25,359 nucleotides of DNA. Origin: JAJDIA01 sp031555145 (GTDB lineage Bacteria > Bacteroidota > Bacteroidia > Bacteroidales > Tannerellaceae). Positions 7,395-14,963 of this stretch are shown here, one piece after another (position 1 is the stretch's first letter; the number at the start of each line of letters is the position of its first letter). The notes beneath the pieces are model-generated. The model was not told the origin of the DNA, made no database searches, and was given only the letters and a program-made list of their open reading frames with translations. Both the position numbers and the translations under genes were made by a program. The stretch is taken from NCBI GenBank assembly GCA_031555145.1, contig JAVBUR010000025.1:1-25359 (forward strand), read 5' to 3'.

Positions 7395-8843
7395 ATGAAA
7401 CTTAGAAATTTAGCTTACGCTGCTATGATTGCAGTAGCTTTCACAGCTTGCTCGAACGGAGACGATCCGATCCCAACCCCGGAACCCGAGGCAGGAACAA
7501 CATTAGCCGTATCCATCAAGAATGCACAGACAAAAGCCGACAGTGATATCTCAAGTCTGGCTGTAATCGTAGCAGATGCTAGCGGTATCATTGAAACAGT
7601 ATTTACAGGCGGGCCGCGCTCTGCAAGCATCACGGATGAAACCAGCCCATTTGCAGTTGAACAAGGTTCAAAACAAGTAATGGTTATTGCTAATGTCGCT
7701 ACTCTCCCGACAACTATCGCAAAAGGCCAGCCCCTTGCAAACGTAGAAACAGCTTTAATCTCTATGGCTGATGAAGGCGAAAGCAAACTGTCTATGAACA
7801 GCGCGATCTACACTGTAGACATCAAAGCCAACACAAGAAACTACCTGGGCTACAAAACTGCACGGGTAAAAGAACTTGAAAAAGATCTTGGCAATATAGC
7901 CGCTGTAACGGATCCTCTGCCTGCTGAAGTAAAAGAATTTCGCACAGACGCTCCTGTCAAGTTGTATCGCAACGTAGCGAAAGTAGTTATCAACTCTATC
8001 AAGATGGGTGACACTTGGAAAGCCAACACAGTATATCCGAAACCCGCATTTGAAGTAGTAGATGTAATTGTTGTTCAAACACACAAATTTTCTCAATTGG
8101 CAAGCCTGAAAGAATGGGGTCCTACAAGCAATGCTTCTGCATGGGTTAGCCCGTTCGCTCCAGGTACTTTTGGTCTGTTTACTCAAACTGGTGCATGGGG
8201 ACAAGCTCCTGGCATTGTAGCCGGTTTCTCTGACTTCCCGCTCAAAAAAGACTTAACTCCGTACATCGGCTATGAAGATGAAACTAACCCTGATCTGAAA
8301 TTTGGTACTGCTGGTACAGATAATCCAGACGCTGTTGAACTCTATGTATATGAAAATACGAAAGCTCCGGCTACTTCAGTAAACTATGGTACTGATAAAG
8401 GTTTGACGTTGGTTTCACTCAGAGGTTTACTCTCTTACAATGATGCAAACGGTGATCGTAAACAAGAAATGAGACGTTTCACATTCGCTGTAGGTGTAAC
8501 TGGTTTCTGGCCGGTAAAGGGCACTCATGAATATGGCTACACCCTTCCGGGCGACGAATTCACTGCTACTTCCTATGCTGATGCTGGTCGTTCATTCGCC
8601 CTTCCTACTGATGATCTTAGTGCAACTGGCAAGACAGCCATTGGCGCATTGCGTAACTTGAAATACATCGTTGACCTGACCATCAATGGTAAGGGTTACG
8701 GCGGTGGCGATCCGGGCGAAGATCCTGAAGATCCGACTGACGACGATCCAGACCCATACGGACCGGACGAAGAACAATTCCTGGATGTAACCGTTAAGGT
8801 TGTTGAATGGGGAAAAATCTCTCAACCGGTTGACGTTGACTAA
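7395..8843 (+). CDS. Type V pilin lipoprotein, Mfa1/FimA-like (monocistronic)
   Basis: 482 residues. A lipoprotein signal peptide ends in VAFTAC with the lipidated Cys19. The TKAD motif at 46-49 is the probable site where a trypsin-like protease releases the N-terminal strand after export, as in FimA/Mfa1 maturation. Late in the protein LRNLKYIVDLTING matches the RN-x-x-Y strand shared by its neighbours. An acidic Asp/Pro/Glu linker (about 437-460) then leads to the C-terminal VTVKVVEWGKISQPVDV, the likely donor strand for polymerisation. The tail closely matches that of the 11635 protein. A terminator directly follows, so it is transcribed separately from the anchor operon; this would suit a highly expressed stalk pilin, which is inference. 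Confidence 0.88.
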   Translation: MKLRNLAYAAMIAVAFTACSNGDDPIPTPEPEAGTTLAVSIKNAQTKADSDISSLAVIVADASGIIETVFTGGPRSASITDETSPFAVEQGSKQVMVIANVATLPTTIAKGQPLANVETALISMADEGESKLSMNSAIYTVDIKANTRNYLGYKTARVKELEKDLGNIAAVTDPLPAEVKEFRTDAPVKLYRNVAKVVINSIKMGDTWKANTVYPKPAFEVVDVIVVQTHKFSQLASLKEWGPTSNASAWVSPFAPGTFGLFTQTGAWGQAPGIVAGFSDFPLKKDLTPYIGYEDETNPDLKFGTAGTDNPDAVELYVYENTKAPATSVNYGTDKGLTLVSLRGLLSYNDANGDRKQEMRRFTFAVGVTGFWPVKGTHEYGYTLPGDEFTATSYADAGRSFALPTDDLSATGKTAIGALRNLKYIVDLTINGKGYGGGDPGEDPEDPTDDDPDPYGPDEEQFLDVTVKVVEWGKISQPVDVD

Positions 8844-8876
8844 TTCTCCTCAAACAGGAAAATTCCTTAAAATACG

Positions 8877-8910
8877 AAAAGCCTCCGAACATTCGGGGGC
8901 TTTTCTTGTT
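8877..8910 (+). terminator. Terminator of first pilin gene
   Basis: AAAAGCCTCCGAA (8877-8889) pairs with TTCGGGGGCTTTT (8892-8904) around a 2-nt gap, one mismatch, followed by CTTGTTT. The rest of the gap to 9294 holds the 22-bp repeat array and a promoter box. Confidence 0.8.
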
Positions 8911-8987
8911 TAGGAGGAGACCCGGTCCATCAACCGTTACTGAACATCGAATGGATCTGCCTGGAGACCCGATGATCCAGTGCCCAA

Positions 8988-9088
8988 CACAACTCTTAGA
9001 CATTGCTTTCACAACTCTTAGAAACCGTTGGCACAGCTCTCAGGCAATGCGGGCACAAACTCTCAGGCGTTGCAGTTAAAACGCTTAG
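8988..9088 (+). repeat. Five-copy 22-bp-period array upstream of anchor operon
   Basis: The block RCKCTYAG occurs at 8992-8999, 9014-9021, 9036-9043, 9059-9066 and 9081-9088, giving steps of 22, 22, 23 and 22 bp. In copies 1-4 it is preceded by CACA. The first two units share CACAACTCTTAGA exactly; the remaining 9 or so bases of each unit vary. The period equals about two helical turns, so all copies face the same side of the DNA. The array lies 145-245 bp upstream of the candidate -7 box at 9233. It may be an array of protein-binding sites or a degenerate intergenic repeat. Confidence 0.65.
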
Positions 9089-9232
9089 ATACAGTTTCGA
9101 CAGAAGGCTGAAACAAGTACATACGTTGCATTTATTGCATGGTAAAAGGTAAAACTATCACCCTGGTAAAGATGATACATTCGTCTATTAATATAGAGAG
9201 AAGCACCTATACGGCAGGCCACAGGAAAGCTC

Positions 9233-9240
9233 TATTTTTG
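9233..9240 (+). promoter_or_regulatory. -7 box (TATTTTTG) of the anchor operon
   Basis: A TAnnTTTG match 54 bp before the ATG at 9295. It lies inside the upstream open frame (9139-9294), which supports the later start. No clear -33 box. Confidence 0.4.
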
Positions 9241-9294
9241 TATCATCAATTAAAGACAGTATTTTATACGAAAAACAAAGTAATACATATACCT

Positions 9295-10587
9295 ATGAAA
9301 CTGAAGAACTATCTCTTATCAATGGTAGCCGTAAGCATGCTATTCGCATGTTCTACAGATGAGCCGATCGACCCGACGGCGCCCAATGCAAAGCTATCCC
9401 TTTTAACCGATGCAGGCATAACCACGAAATCCGACGAATCCATTACTAACATCGGCTATGCCATTGTGTATGGCGACGGTCAGGTTGTTGCCGAAAGCAC
9501 TTCTCCCACCCGTGGATTTGAAATTATTGACCAGCCCGTCCGTGGGGGGGTCGCCAGTATTGTGATGTTTGCCAATATCGACGGCGCTACACTCACGAAA
9601 ATCAGAGCTGTCTCGGGCAGCGATATGGATGCAAAAATGCAACAGGTATTGGCCGTTGCCAGCGAATTGTCCAAGGAAGACGGATCAGACAGTCAGAATG
9701 CAACCGGCGTAACCATGAGCAGCAAAGTGTATAAACTCACTTTCACCTCCGGCAAGCACCACTACCTCGGATACAATGCAGTGCCGACAGAGGTGAAAAA
9801 CGGCTTCCTGTTCGAAAACTACAAGACCCCGATCCCGCTGTATCGCACCGTATCCCGCGTACAGATCACCGAACTGGCCCTCCAGCAAGATACCCGTTAC
9901 GGAAAAGCCTCCTACTTCAAACTGAACTACGTCTTTTTGGCTAACGTAAAAGGCCTGACGCAGATCGGATCAGTGAAAGCGTGGGACAAAATAGCCGTAG
10001 ACCCGCTGCCCCTCGTTACCGACTGGCGCTACGGAGCATATAATACCGCACAAGATAACGGCACATACAAAAGCATCGGCGCCGGAACGCTCGACGCTTC
10101 CACCCTTTGCTACACGCCTACCGACGCATTCGAATTAGGCATTGTGGAAAATGTCACTCCCGACAAATGGAGTTGGACCGCAAGCCAACAGAATGGTCCC
10201 TTCCTGGGCAAATCATTCTTCGTATATGAAAACCAAACGGATACGAAAGGCGAACGCACCTACCTGATCCTCTGCGGCAACTACAAAGGAACAGACCTCG
10301 ACGGCAATCCGGTGGATGAAACCAACCGCTTCTGGGCCGTACCCGTCAACTACACAGCGACCACCAATAGTTCTAACTATGCCACTGCCGGCATTGAAAG
10401 TGACGTTCAGACAGAACTTACCGGACACAAGGGTATCCGCCGCAACCATATCTACAGCATTAAGCTGACACTTACCGGACAAGGCTCTAAAGATCCCTAC
10501 ACTCCCGACACCAACATCAACCTGAATGCCGAGGTGGAAGTAGCCGACTGGTATAATGTGATTGACGTCCCTGCCGTTGTCGAATAA
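9295..10587 (+). CDS. Type V pilus subunit lipoprotein (fimbrillin-like)
   Basis: 430 residues from the ATG at 9295. The frame stays open to 9139, but only from 9295 does the product begin with a proper lipoprotein signal, MKLKNYLLSM to FAC with Cys19. TKSD at 44-47 matches the proposed maturation site of its neighbours. Near the C-terminus IRRNHIYSIKLTLTGQG is the shared RN-x-x-Y strand, followed by VEVADWYNVIDVP as candidate donor strand. It is first in a four-gene unit with the Mfa2-type anchor next. A run of seven G at 9544-9550 (codons 84-86) could slip and shift the frame. Probably an accessory or stalk subunit; which one cannot be told from sequence alone. Confidence 0.85.
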   Translation: MKLKNYLLSMVAVSMLFACSTDEPIDPTAPNAKLSLLTDAGITTKSDESITNIGYAIVYGDGQVVAESTSPTRGFEIIDQPVRGGVASIVMFANIDGATLTKIRAVSGSDMDAKMQQVLAVASELSKEDGSDSQNATGVTMSSKVYKLTFTSGKHHYLGYNAVPTEVKNGFLFENYKTPIPLYRTVSRVQITELALQQDTRYGKASYFKLNYVFLANVKGLTQIGSVKAWDKIAVDPLPLVTDWRYGAYNTAQDNGTYKSIGAGTLDASTLCYTPTDAFELGIVENVTPDKWSWTASQQNGPFLGKSFFVYENQTDTKGERTYLILCGNYKGTDLDGNPVDETNRFWAVPVNYTATTNSSNYATAGIESDVQTELTGHKGIRRNHIYSIKLTLTGQGSKDPYTPDTNINLNAEVEVADWYNVIDVPAVVE

Positions 10588-10633
10588 ACAGGAGAAAAAG
10601 CAACCGAATATAAACGAGTAAAACAAGAATGAT

Positions 10634-11590
10634 ATGAAACATATATTTGCAAACAAAACAGGGTTACTCTTCACCATGGGCTGCGCTCTGGCACTGACGA
10701 CCACCGGTTGTATCCGCGAAAGCCTCGATGCCTGCCCCGCCCACCAATTGACGGTGAAGGTAATCAACGAAAAAGGCGGTGAAATCACCGAAACAGCCGG
10801 TGAACGGATCGAAGAAGTAACCGTATTCCTCTTCGACGAAAGCCTCGTCCACCTGAATACCTACCATATGTCGGCAGCCGATGTGGAAGGACACCGTAAG
10901 ATCGACCTCGCCTACCCGGAAGGCACCAAGCTCCGCGCCATCGCCTGGGGGAATGCCTATGCAGGCAACCAGACGATAAACGACAACGTCGACCTCGCAG
11001 AACAACTGAAAGTAATGCTGAAAAAGGAACAGGAAAAAGCCACTATCCCCGATGAGTTGTATTACGGAAAAGAAAACATCGTGACCAAAGCGCTGGAAGT
11101 CCAGTCCGTAGATACCGTTACCATCCAGGTTATTGTCGGCGAACTACGCGCTTTTACCGACGGCATGCCTGCAAAATACCAGGCCGCGCTGAAAACCGGG
11201 CTGAAAGCCGATGGTTTAGACCCTCTTAAAGTGTATGTAAACCGCACACTTAGCACTTGGAACTATGACGGCAAATTGGAAGGAGACAGCGTATATTATA
11301 TGCCGGAACCCCTCCTGGGCGTAGACCAAGATCCCAATATCTCCCCGGAGGAAATGAGTACAGACTATCAGTACTATGCTCCCCAACCCGGTGGTATGAA
11401 CCTGGTACTGGAATTGCCGGATGCTCCGGCCAAGCAGGAATGGGTAGATATGGTTGACGGAGATCCTATCCGCGTGGAAGTAGGCCGAAAGACAGAAGTC
11501 ATGTTTGAATGGGATGGCGAAGGCAACTACCTGGGTGTACGTGTCACCGTCCGTGACTGGGGCTTCGTTGATGATCCGATTGAATGGTAA
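10634..11590 (+). CDS. mfa2: FimB/Mfa2-family pilus anchor lipoprotein
   Basis: 318 residues with a lipoprotein signal ending TTTGC (Cys26), followed directly by IRESLDACP, the signature I associate with the Mfa2/FimB family. These proteins cap the base of type V pili and hold them in the outer membrane. The tail reads VTVRDWGFVDDPIEW. Unlike all seven subunits in this region it has no [TS]K[AS] maturation motif after the signal, consistent with an anchor that keeps its N-terminus and lipid. It lies 46 bp after the previous gene and 44 bp before the next. It is the only anchor gene seen here, so it may serve all three pilin transcription units. The symbol is given by family only. Confidence 0.88.
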   Translation: MKHIFANKTGLLFTMGCALALTTTGCIRESLDACPAHQLTVKVINEKGGEITETAGERIEEVTVFLFDESLVHLNTYHMSAADVEGHRKIDLAYPEGTKLRAIAWGNAYAGNQTINDNVDLAEQLKVMLKKEQEKATIPDELYYGKENIVTKALEVQSVDTVTIQVIVGELRAFTDGMPAKYQAALKTGLKADGLDPLKVYVNRTLSTWNYDGKLEGDSVYYMPEPLLGVDQDPNISPEEMSTDYQYYAPQPGGMNLVLELPDAPAKQEWVDMVDGDPIRVEVGRKTEVMFEWDGEGNYLGVRVTVRDWGFVDDPIEW

Positions 11591-11634
11591 CCCTGATGCA
11601 CGCTCAAATATTAACAACTACAACGATAAGCAAT

Positions 11635-12702
11635 ATGAAACTACAGAATATAATCCTAGCCCTCTGCGCGGTAATCGCTTTCACGGCCTGCTCGAAGGAT
11701 GACAATACGGATCCTTCAGGCGCTAAGGCGAAACTGACTGTAAAAGTGTCTATCAAAGGCACTGTAACAAAAGCAGACCCCCATGAACTGGAGGGTGAAG
11801 CCAATATCAACACGCTCGCCGCGTTTGTATTCGACCCGACCGACGGAAGCGTACAAGGTCACCTCGCCGTTGAACCCTATACAAGCCATGAGTATACGAT
11901 GGAAGGTATTCCTTCCCTGAAATTGGGCGTGATGCAACTGCTGCTGGTAGCCAACGCGCCGGCATCGATCAACACAGCCACCTCCTACCAGGAACTTGAA
12001 GGCATGCTGGCCGAACTCTCGGAACAGACACAAGACAACCTGATGATGAGTAGCCCCGTGCTCGCTACCCCGTCGCTGATTGCAGGCCTCAATAGCCTCA
12101 GTGGCGAAATCATTCTCACCCGCCTGCCGGCCCGTATCCAGATCGGTAGCGTGGAAACAAATTTCACGGGCAAGAAGCCGCTGTTGGTACAAGGCCGCCG
12201 GGTGTTAGTAAGAAACGTATATATCGAAAATGTAAAGACCAAATCGCGCTACTTCAGTGCAGCCGATTGGGGCGAAGTACAGTTAACCGGCAACTTCATG
12301 CCCGAATCGGCCAAGGTGCCCTTCACCAAATACACGCCGCAAACCAAACTGGGGTATGCCGCCTATGTAATGGAAAACCTGGGAATCGATAAAGATCAGT
12401 ACACCTCCATCGTTGTCGAAGCCCAGCTCGAACAATGGGGCCAGTCGCCTTCGATCCGGAAAAGCTTCCGCGCTGTGATCAATGCCAATGGTAAGGACAA
12501 AGGCGCCAACCACAACTACGTGCGTCGCAACTACGTATATAATGTAGGCATCACCTTTACCGATTCCAGCTTCGATCCGTATGAAGATCCCGATCCCGAT
12601 CCCGATCCCGATCCCGATCCGGAACCAGTAGATGGCCAGTTGGACATAACGGTCACCGTTGTCGACTGGGGACAAATCAACCAGCCCGTAGATGTGAACT
12701 AA
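11635..12702 (+). CDS. Type V pilin lipoprotein with Asp-Pro repeat linker
   Basis: 355 residues. The start at 11635 is chosen because it gives the lipoprotein signal MKLQNIILAL to FTAC (Cys19); the frame continues upstream across the anchor stop. TKAD at 45-48 is the proposed maturation site, and VRRNYVYNVGITFTD the conserved late strand. A pure Asp-Pro repeat follows, encoded by the hexanucleotide tract at 12586-12621, then the tail VTVVDWGQINQPVDV. Signal, maturation motif and tail are close to those of the 7395 protein, so the two are probably paralogues. The linker sits just before the putative donor strand, so its length could affect subunit spacing. Confidence 0.86.
   Translation: MKLQNIILALCAVIAFTACSKDDNTDPSGAKAKLTVKVSIKGTVTKADPHELEGEANINTLAAFVFDPTDGSVQGHLAVEPYTSHEYTMEGIPSLKLGVMQLLLVANAPASINTATSYQELEGMLAELSEQTQDNLMMSSPVLATPSLIAGLNSLSGEIILTRLPARIQIGSVETNFTGKKPLLVQGRRVLVRNVYIENVKTKSRYFSAADWGEVQLTGNFMPESAKVPFTKYTPQTKLGYAAYVMENLGIDKDQYTSIVVEAQLEQWGQSPSIRKSFRAVINANGKDKGANHNYVRRNYVYNVGITFTDSSFDPYEDPDPDPDPDPDPEPVDGQLDITVTVVDWGQINQPVDVN
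12586..12621 (+). repeat. GATCCC hexanucleotide microsatellite in pilin linker
   Basis: Five perfect GATCCC units (12586-12615) are followed by GATCCG (12616-12621), all in frame and encoding alternating Asp-Pro. Gain or loss of units changes linker length by two residues without a frameshift. Confidence 0.9.
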
Positions 12703-12752
12703 TATATCCTTCATCGGAAAAGAAAAGATTAACACTCTAAAAACGAAACAAT

Positions 12753-14057
12753 ATGAAACTAAAATATATTAGCTTAGCAATCATCGGCGCCGCCTTCCTG
12801 ACGGCTTGCTCGAATACGGATACGCCCGAACCGGAAAAGCAGGATACTTTCGTATCCCTCTCGATGGGTGCTGACAATGGTGCGATCTACACAAAGGCTG
12901 ATCCCGGTCCCATGGAAGAACTGGGCGGTATCGACAGTGAAGCCTATATCAAACGCCTCACGCTGTTGGCCTTTAATAAGAACAATAATAAAGTGTATGT
13001 AAAAGACACGACCGACATCATCGAAGAAGGCACCAATATCCCGCTGAACCGTGTAGGTAACCTGATCGTCCCGAGCGGCGACTATGAAATCTTTATCGTA
13101 GCCAACGGTGACGACGACCTCGTTGAGGGATTAAACACCCACGACAAGCTCGTCTCTTATATGGCTTCCATCGACAACCAGAAGCGCGACCATCTGCTGA
13201 TGGCCAGCCAATTGTTTACAGAGGTAAAACTGGAGCCCATGAAAGTAAGCGCTACTTCTGATGAAGATGCCCGTCTGACCTACATCTATTTCGGTAAAGA
13301 TAAAAAACAGGAATCTTCACTGACCCCCCGGGCAGGAACAGATACAGACCCCTGGTACACACTAGCCGATACGAAGCCTGTCATTTTGACTCGCCTGGTC
13401 GCCCGTATCCAGTTGAAGAGCGTAGAAATTGCCCTGACACAAGACCTGAAAGGTGGTTCATTCATCTTAGACAGTGTATACCTGACAAACGTCCGTCCGT
13501 ACACGCTCCTGCTGCCGAGTACAGCCGGCAGCTACGAAGCCGTCCTGACCCCCGCTCCGTTCTATTACCGGGGCGCCCCGAAAACAGTCAACACTGTCCA
13601 CAACCTGATCTACCCGGCGCCTGCCGCTTATAATGACAAATGGAGCGCCACTTTCACTGACGACAAAAAGGTTGAAATCGCCGACGCCGCCACGAAGACA
13701 TTTGTGACAACTGACGAAACGCCTTTCTGGTATGCCTACGAAAACCGGCAACCGGAAGTAGCCCCGGCCACAGACGGTATTTATAACACCCGGATGGTCA
13801 TTGCCGGCCGCATTTTCGACAGCGGAGGCAACCAGCGCACCGATGCCAACGGCAACCTGTTGAAAAGTTACTATTCCGTATTGATCAAGGGTTCAACAGA
13901 CCTGGTTCAACGCAACTATATCTATCAGGTAATTGTCAAAATCACCGGGCTGGGCAGCCATAATCCGGACGAGATCATGAACAATGCCGCGTTGACCGCC
14001 ACCGTGGAAGTCGAACCCTGGAAGGTCGTCATCCACACAGAGAATATTACAGACTAA
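12753..14057 (+). CDS. Type V pilus subunit lipoprotein (fimbrillin-like)
   Basis: 434 residues. Lipoprotein signal MKLKYISLAI to LTAC (Cys19), acidic/proline spacer, then TKAD at 47-50. LTRLVARIQLKSVEI in the middle matches a strand also seen in the 11635 product (ILTRLPARIQIGSVE), and VQRNYIYQVIVKITG is the conserved late strand. The C-terminus VEVEPWKVVIHTENITD is a diverged donor-strand-like tail. It is the last gene of the anchor operon, starting 50 bp after the previous stop and closed by a strong hairpin at 14094. Probably a minor or tip-proximal subunit; position in the fibre is inferred from gene order only. Confidence 0.85.
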   Translation: MKLKYISLAIIGAAFLTACSNTDTPEPEKQDTFVSLSMGADNGAIYTKADPGPMEELGGIDSEAYIKRLTLLAFNKNNNKVYVKDTTDIIEEGTNIPLNRVGNLIVPSGDYEIFIVANGDDDLVEGLNTHDKLVSYMASIDNQKRDHLLMASQLFTEVKLEPMKVSATSDEDARLTYIYFGKDKKQESSLTPRAGTDTDPWYTLADTKPVILTRLVARIQLKSVEIALTQDLKGGSFILDSVYLTNVRPYTLLLPSTAGSYEAVLTPAPFYYRGAPKTVNTVHNLIYPAPAAYNDKWSATFTDDKKVEIADAATKTFVTTDETPFWYAYENRQPEVAPATDGIYNTRMVIAGRIFDSGGNQRTDANGNLLKSYYSVLIKGSTDLVQRNYIYQVIVKITGLGSHNPDEIMNNAALTATVEVEPWKVVIHTENITD

Positions 14058-14093
14058 TTTTGATTACTGATCCTGCTGACACGAAATAACTAC

Positions 14094-14121
14094 AAAAGGC
14101 TTTGAAAATTCAAAGCCTTTT
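14094..14121. terminator. Terminator closing the anchor operon
   Basis: A perfect 13-bp inverted repeat, AAAAGGCTTTGAA (14094-14106) with TTCAAAGCCTTTT (14109-14121), 36 bp past the stop. With A and T runs at either end it could work in both directions. It overlaps the promoter of the next gene. Confidence 0.85.
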
Positions 14122-14130
14122 GTATATTTG
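14101..14130 (+). promoter_or_regulatory. Promoter of the 14171 gene
   Basis: TTTG (14101-14104) and TATATTTG (14123-14130) match the Bacteroides -33 and -7 elements with an 18-bp spacer, near the usual 19-21. The leader would be about 35 nt. The -33 element lies inside the hairpin of the upstream terminator. Confidence 0.55.
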
Positions 14131-14170
14131 CAGCGCAAACACGTATACCCTCCTTAATTCTTTAGTTATT

Positions 14171-14503
14171 ATGTTACAAGCAAAGGATATTGAACACGTA
14201 CTCTTTCACGAAATAGACAACACCAACCAGATTATCATGTACCTGGAAGGCGAAGACTGGTGTGCCTACGAACGATCGGCATTCCACCTTTTCCGCAAAA
14301 AACCCACCATCAATATCTGCCGTGAAGTGGTTGCCGACGGATATGATGTCGTATTGGTCAAAGCATTCTTCCCGATGGAAGATTTGGGCGATATACTCAG
14401 TGGGCTCACGCTCAAACTTGTTGCCGACGGCCGGTTACAATTTGTCCTCGAAGAAAGAAACGATGGTTTCCCCGAATGGAAAAAAACGCAATTGAACAGC
14501 TGA
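14171..14503 (+). CDS. Conserved-looking hypothetical protein, 110 residues
   Basis: Start taken at the ATG at 14171, just past the promoter at 14101-14130; the frame is open upstream to 14102 but that part covers the promoter. The product begins MLQAKDIEHVLFHEI, with no signal peptide or membrane segment, and contains EGEDWCAYERSAFHL and a strand-rich centre. Codon use is normal for the region and terminators flank it on both sides, so it is an independent small gene sitting between two pilus operons. I do not recognise the family. It could be a cytoplasmic regulator of the locus, but only its location suggests that. Confidence 0.75.
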   Translation: MLQAKDIEHVLFHEIDNTNQIIMYLEGEDWCAYERSAFHLFRKKPTINICREVVADGYDVVLVKAFFPMEDLGDILSGLTLKLVADGRLQFVLEERNDGFPEWKKTQLNS

Positions 14504-14553
14504 GCCTGAGATTCTATCCCTCACACCGGAAATAATAAACACAGTATACTTGC

Positions 14554-14590
14554 AGGTGCGTAACGCAGTCATCCCGACCGTTACGCACCT
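14554..14590 (+). terminator. Terminator of the 14171 gene
   Basis: A perfect 12-bp stem, AGGTGCGTAACG (14554-14565) with CGTTACGCACCT (14579-14590), 13-nt loop, followed by ATTCATTT. It starts 50 bp after the stop. The T-run is weak. Confidence 0.65.
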
Positions 14591-14604
14591 ATTCATTTAT
14601 AGAT

Positions 14605-14700
14605 ATGCTATCCTACAGATGGGCGGTTATTTTTCTCTCAACCATTGCATTTCTATCCAAAGCTATCGCAAGCATAGTTATTCCGTTCATTTTCCGGTGA
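14605..14700 (+). CDS. Possible 31-residue single-span membrane peptide
   Basis: ATG at 14605, 14 bp after the terminator hairpin, TGA at 14698-14700. The product is almost wholly hydrophobic (MLSYRWAVIFL, then STIAFLSKAIASIVIPFIF) and would span a membrane once. No clear promoter. Such short hydrophobic frames also arise by chance. Confidence 0.2.
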   Translation: MLSYRWAVIFLSTIAFLSKAIASIVIPFIFR

Positions 14701-14873
14701 ACTAAAACCCCTACCCCCTATTTTGACTGTTTTACCCCTAAAAACAGGCAAAAAACGCCGTTTCGTGGCTAAACCTCTCGCCAAGTCAGGGTATTTATAT
14801 CAATCTTACATTGTGGTAGAAGTACCTACCTAAGATGAAATTTCTGCCTACCTGCCCTATCGCAAATACCCCC

Positions 14874-14881
14874 TACTTTTG
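14874..14881 (+). promoter_or_regulatory. -7 box (TACTTTTG) of the tip operon
   Basis: A TAnnTTTG match about 82 bp upstream of the ATG at 14964. It is embedded in TACCCCCTACTTTTG (14867-14881), which has a near copy, TACCCCCTATTTTG, at 14712-14725. The leader holds three AATTCTC repeats (14898, 14915, 14926). The rest of the 14504-14963 gap shows a small CTGTTTT/AAAACAG hairpin (14727-14747) and nothing else I can name. Confidence 0.5.
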
Positions 14882-14963
14882 CTTCCAGAAACAAATTAAT
14901 TCTCGAACTAATTTAATTCTCAACTAATTCTCAAATTCAAACAATCACTAAATACTAACCGTT

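Noticed and set aside
8988..9088. CRISPR array
   Set aside because: Repeat cores are about 8-13 bp with 9-14 bp between; real arrays have repeats of more than 20 bp, spacers of about 30 bp and cas genes. The same applies to 23818-23896.
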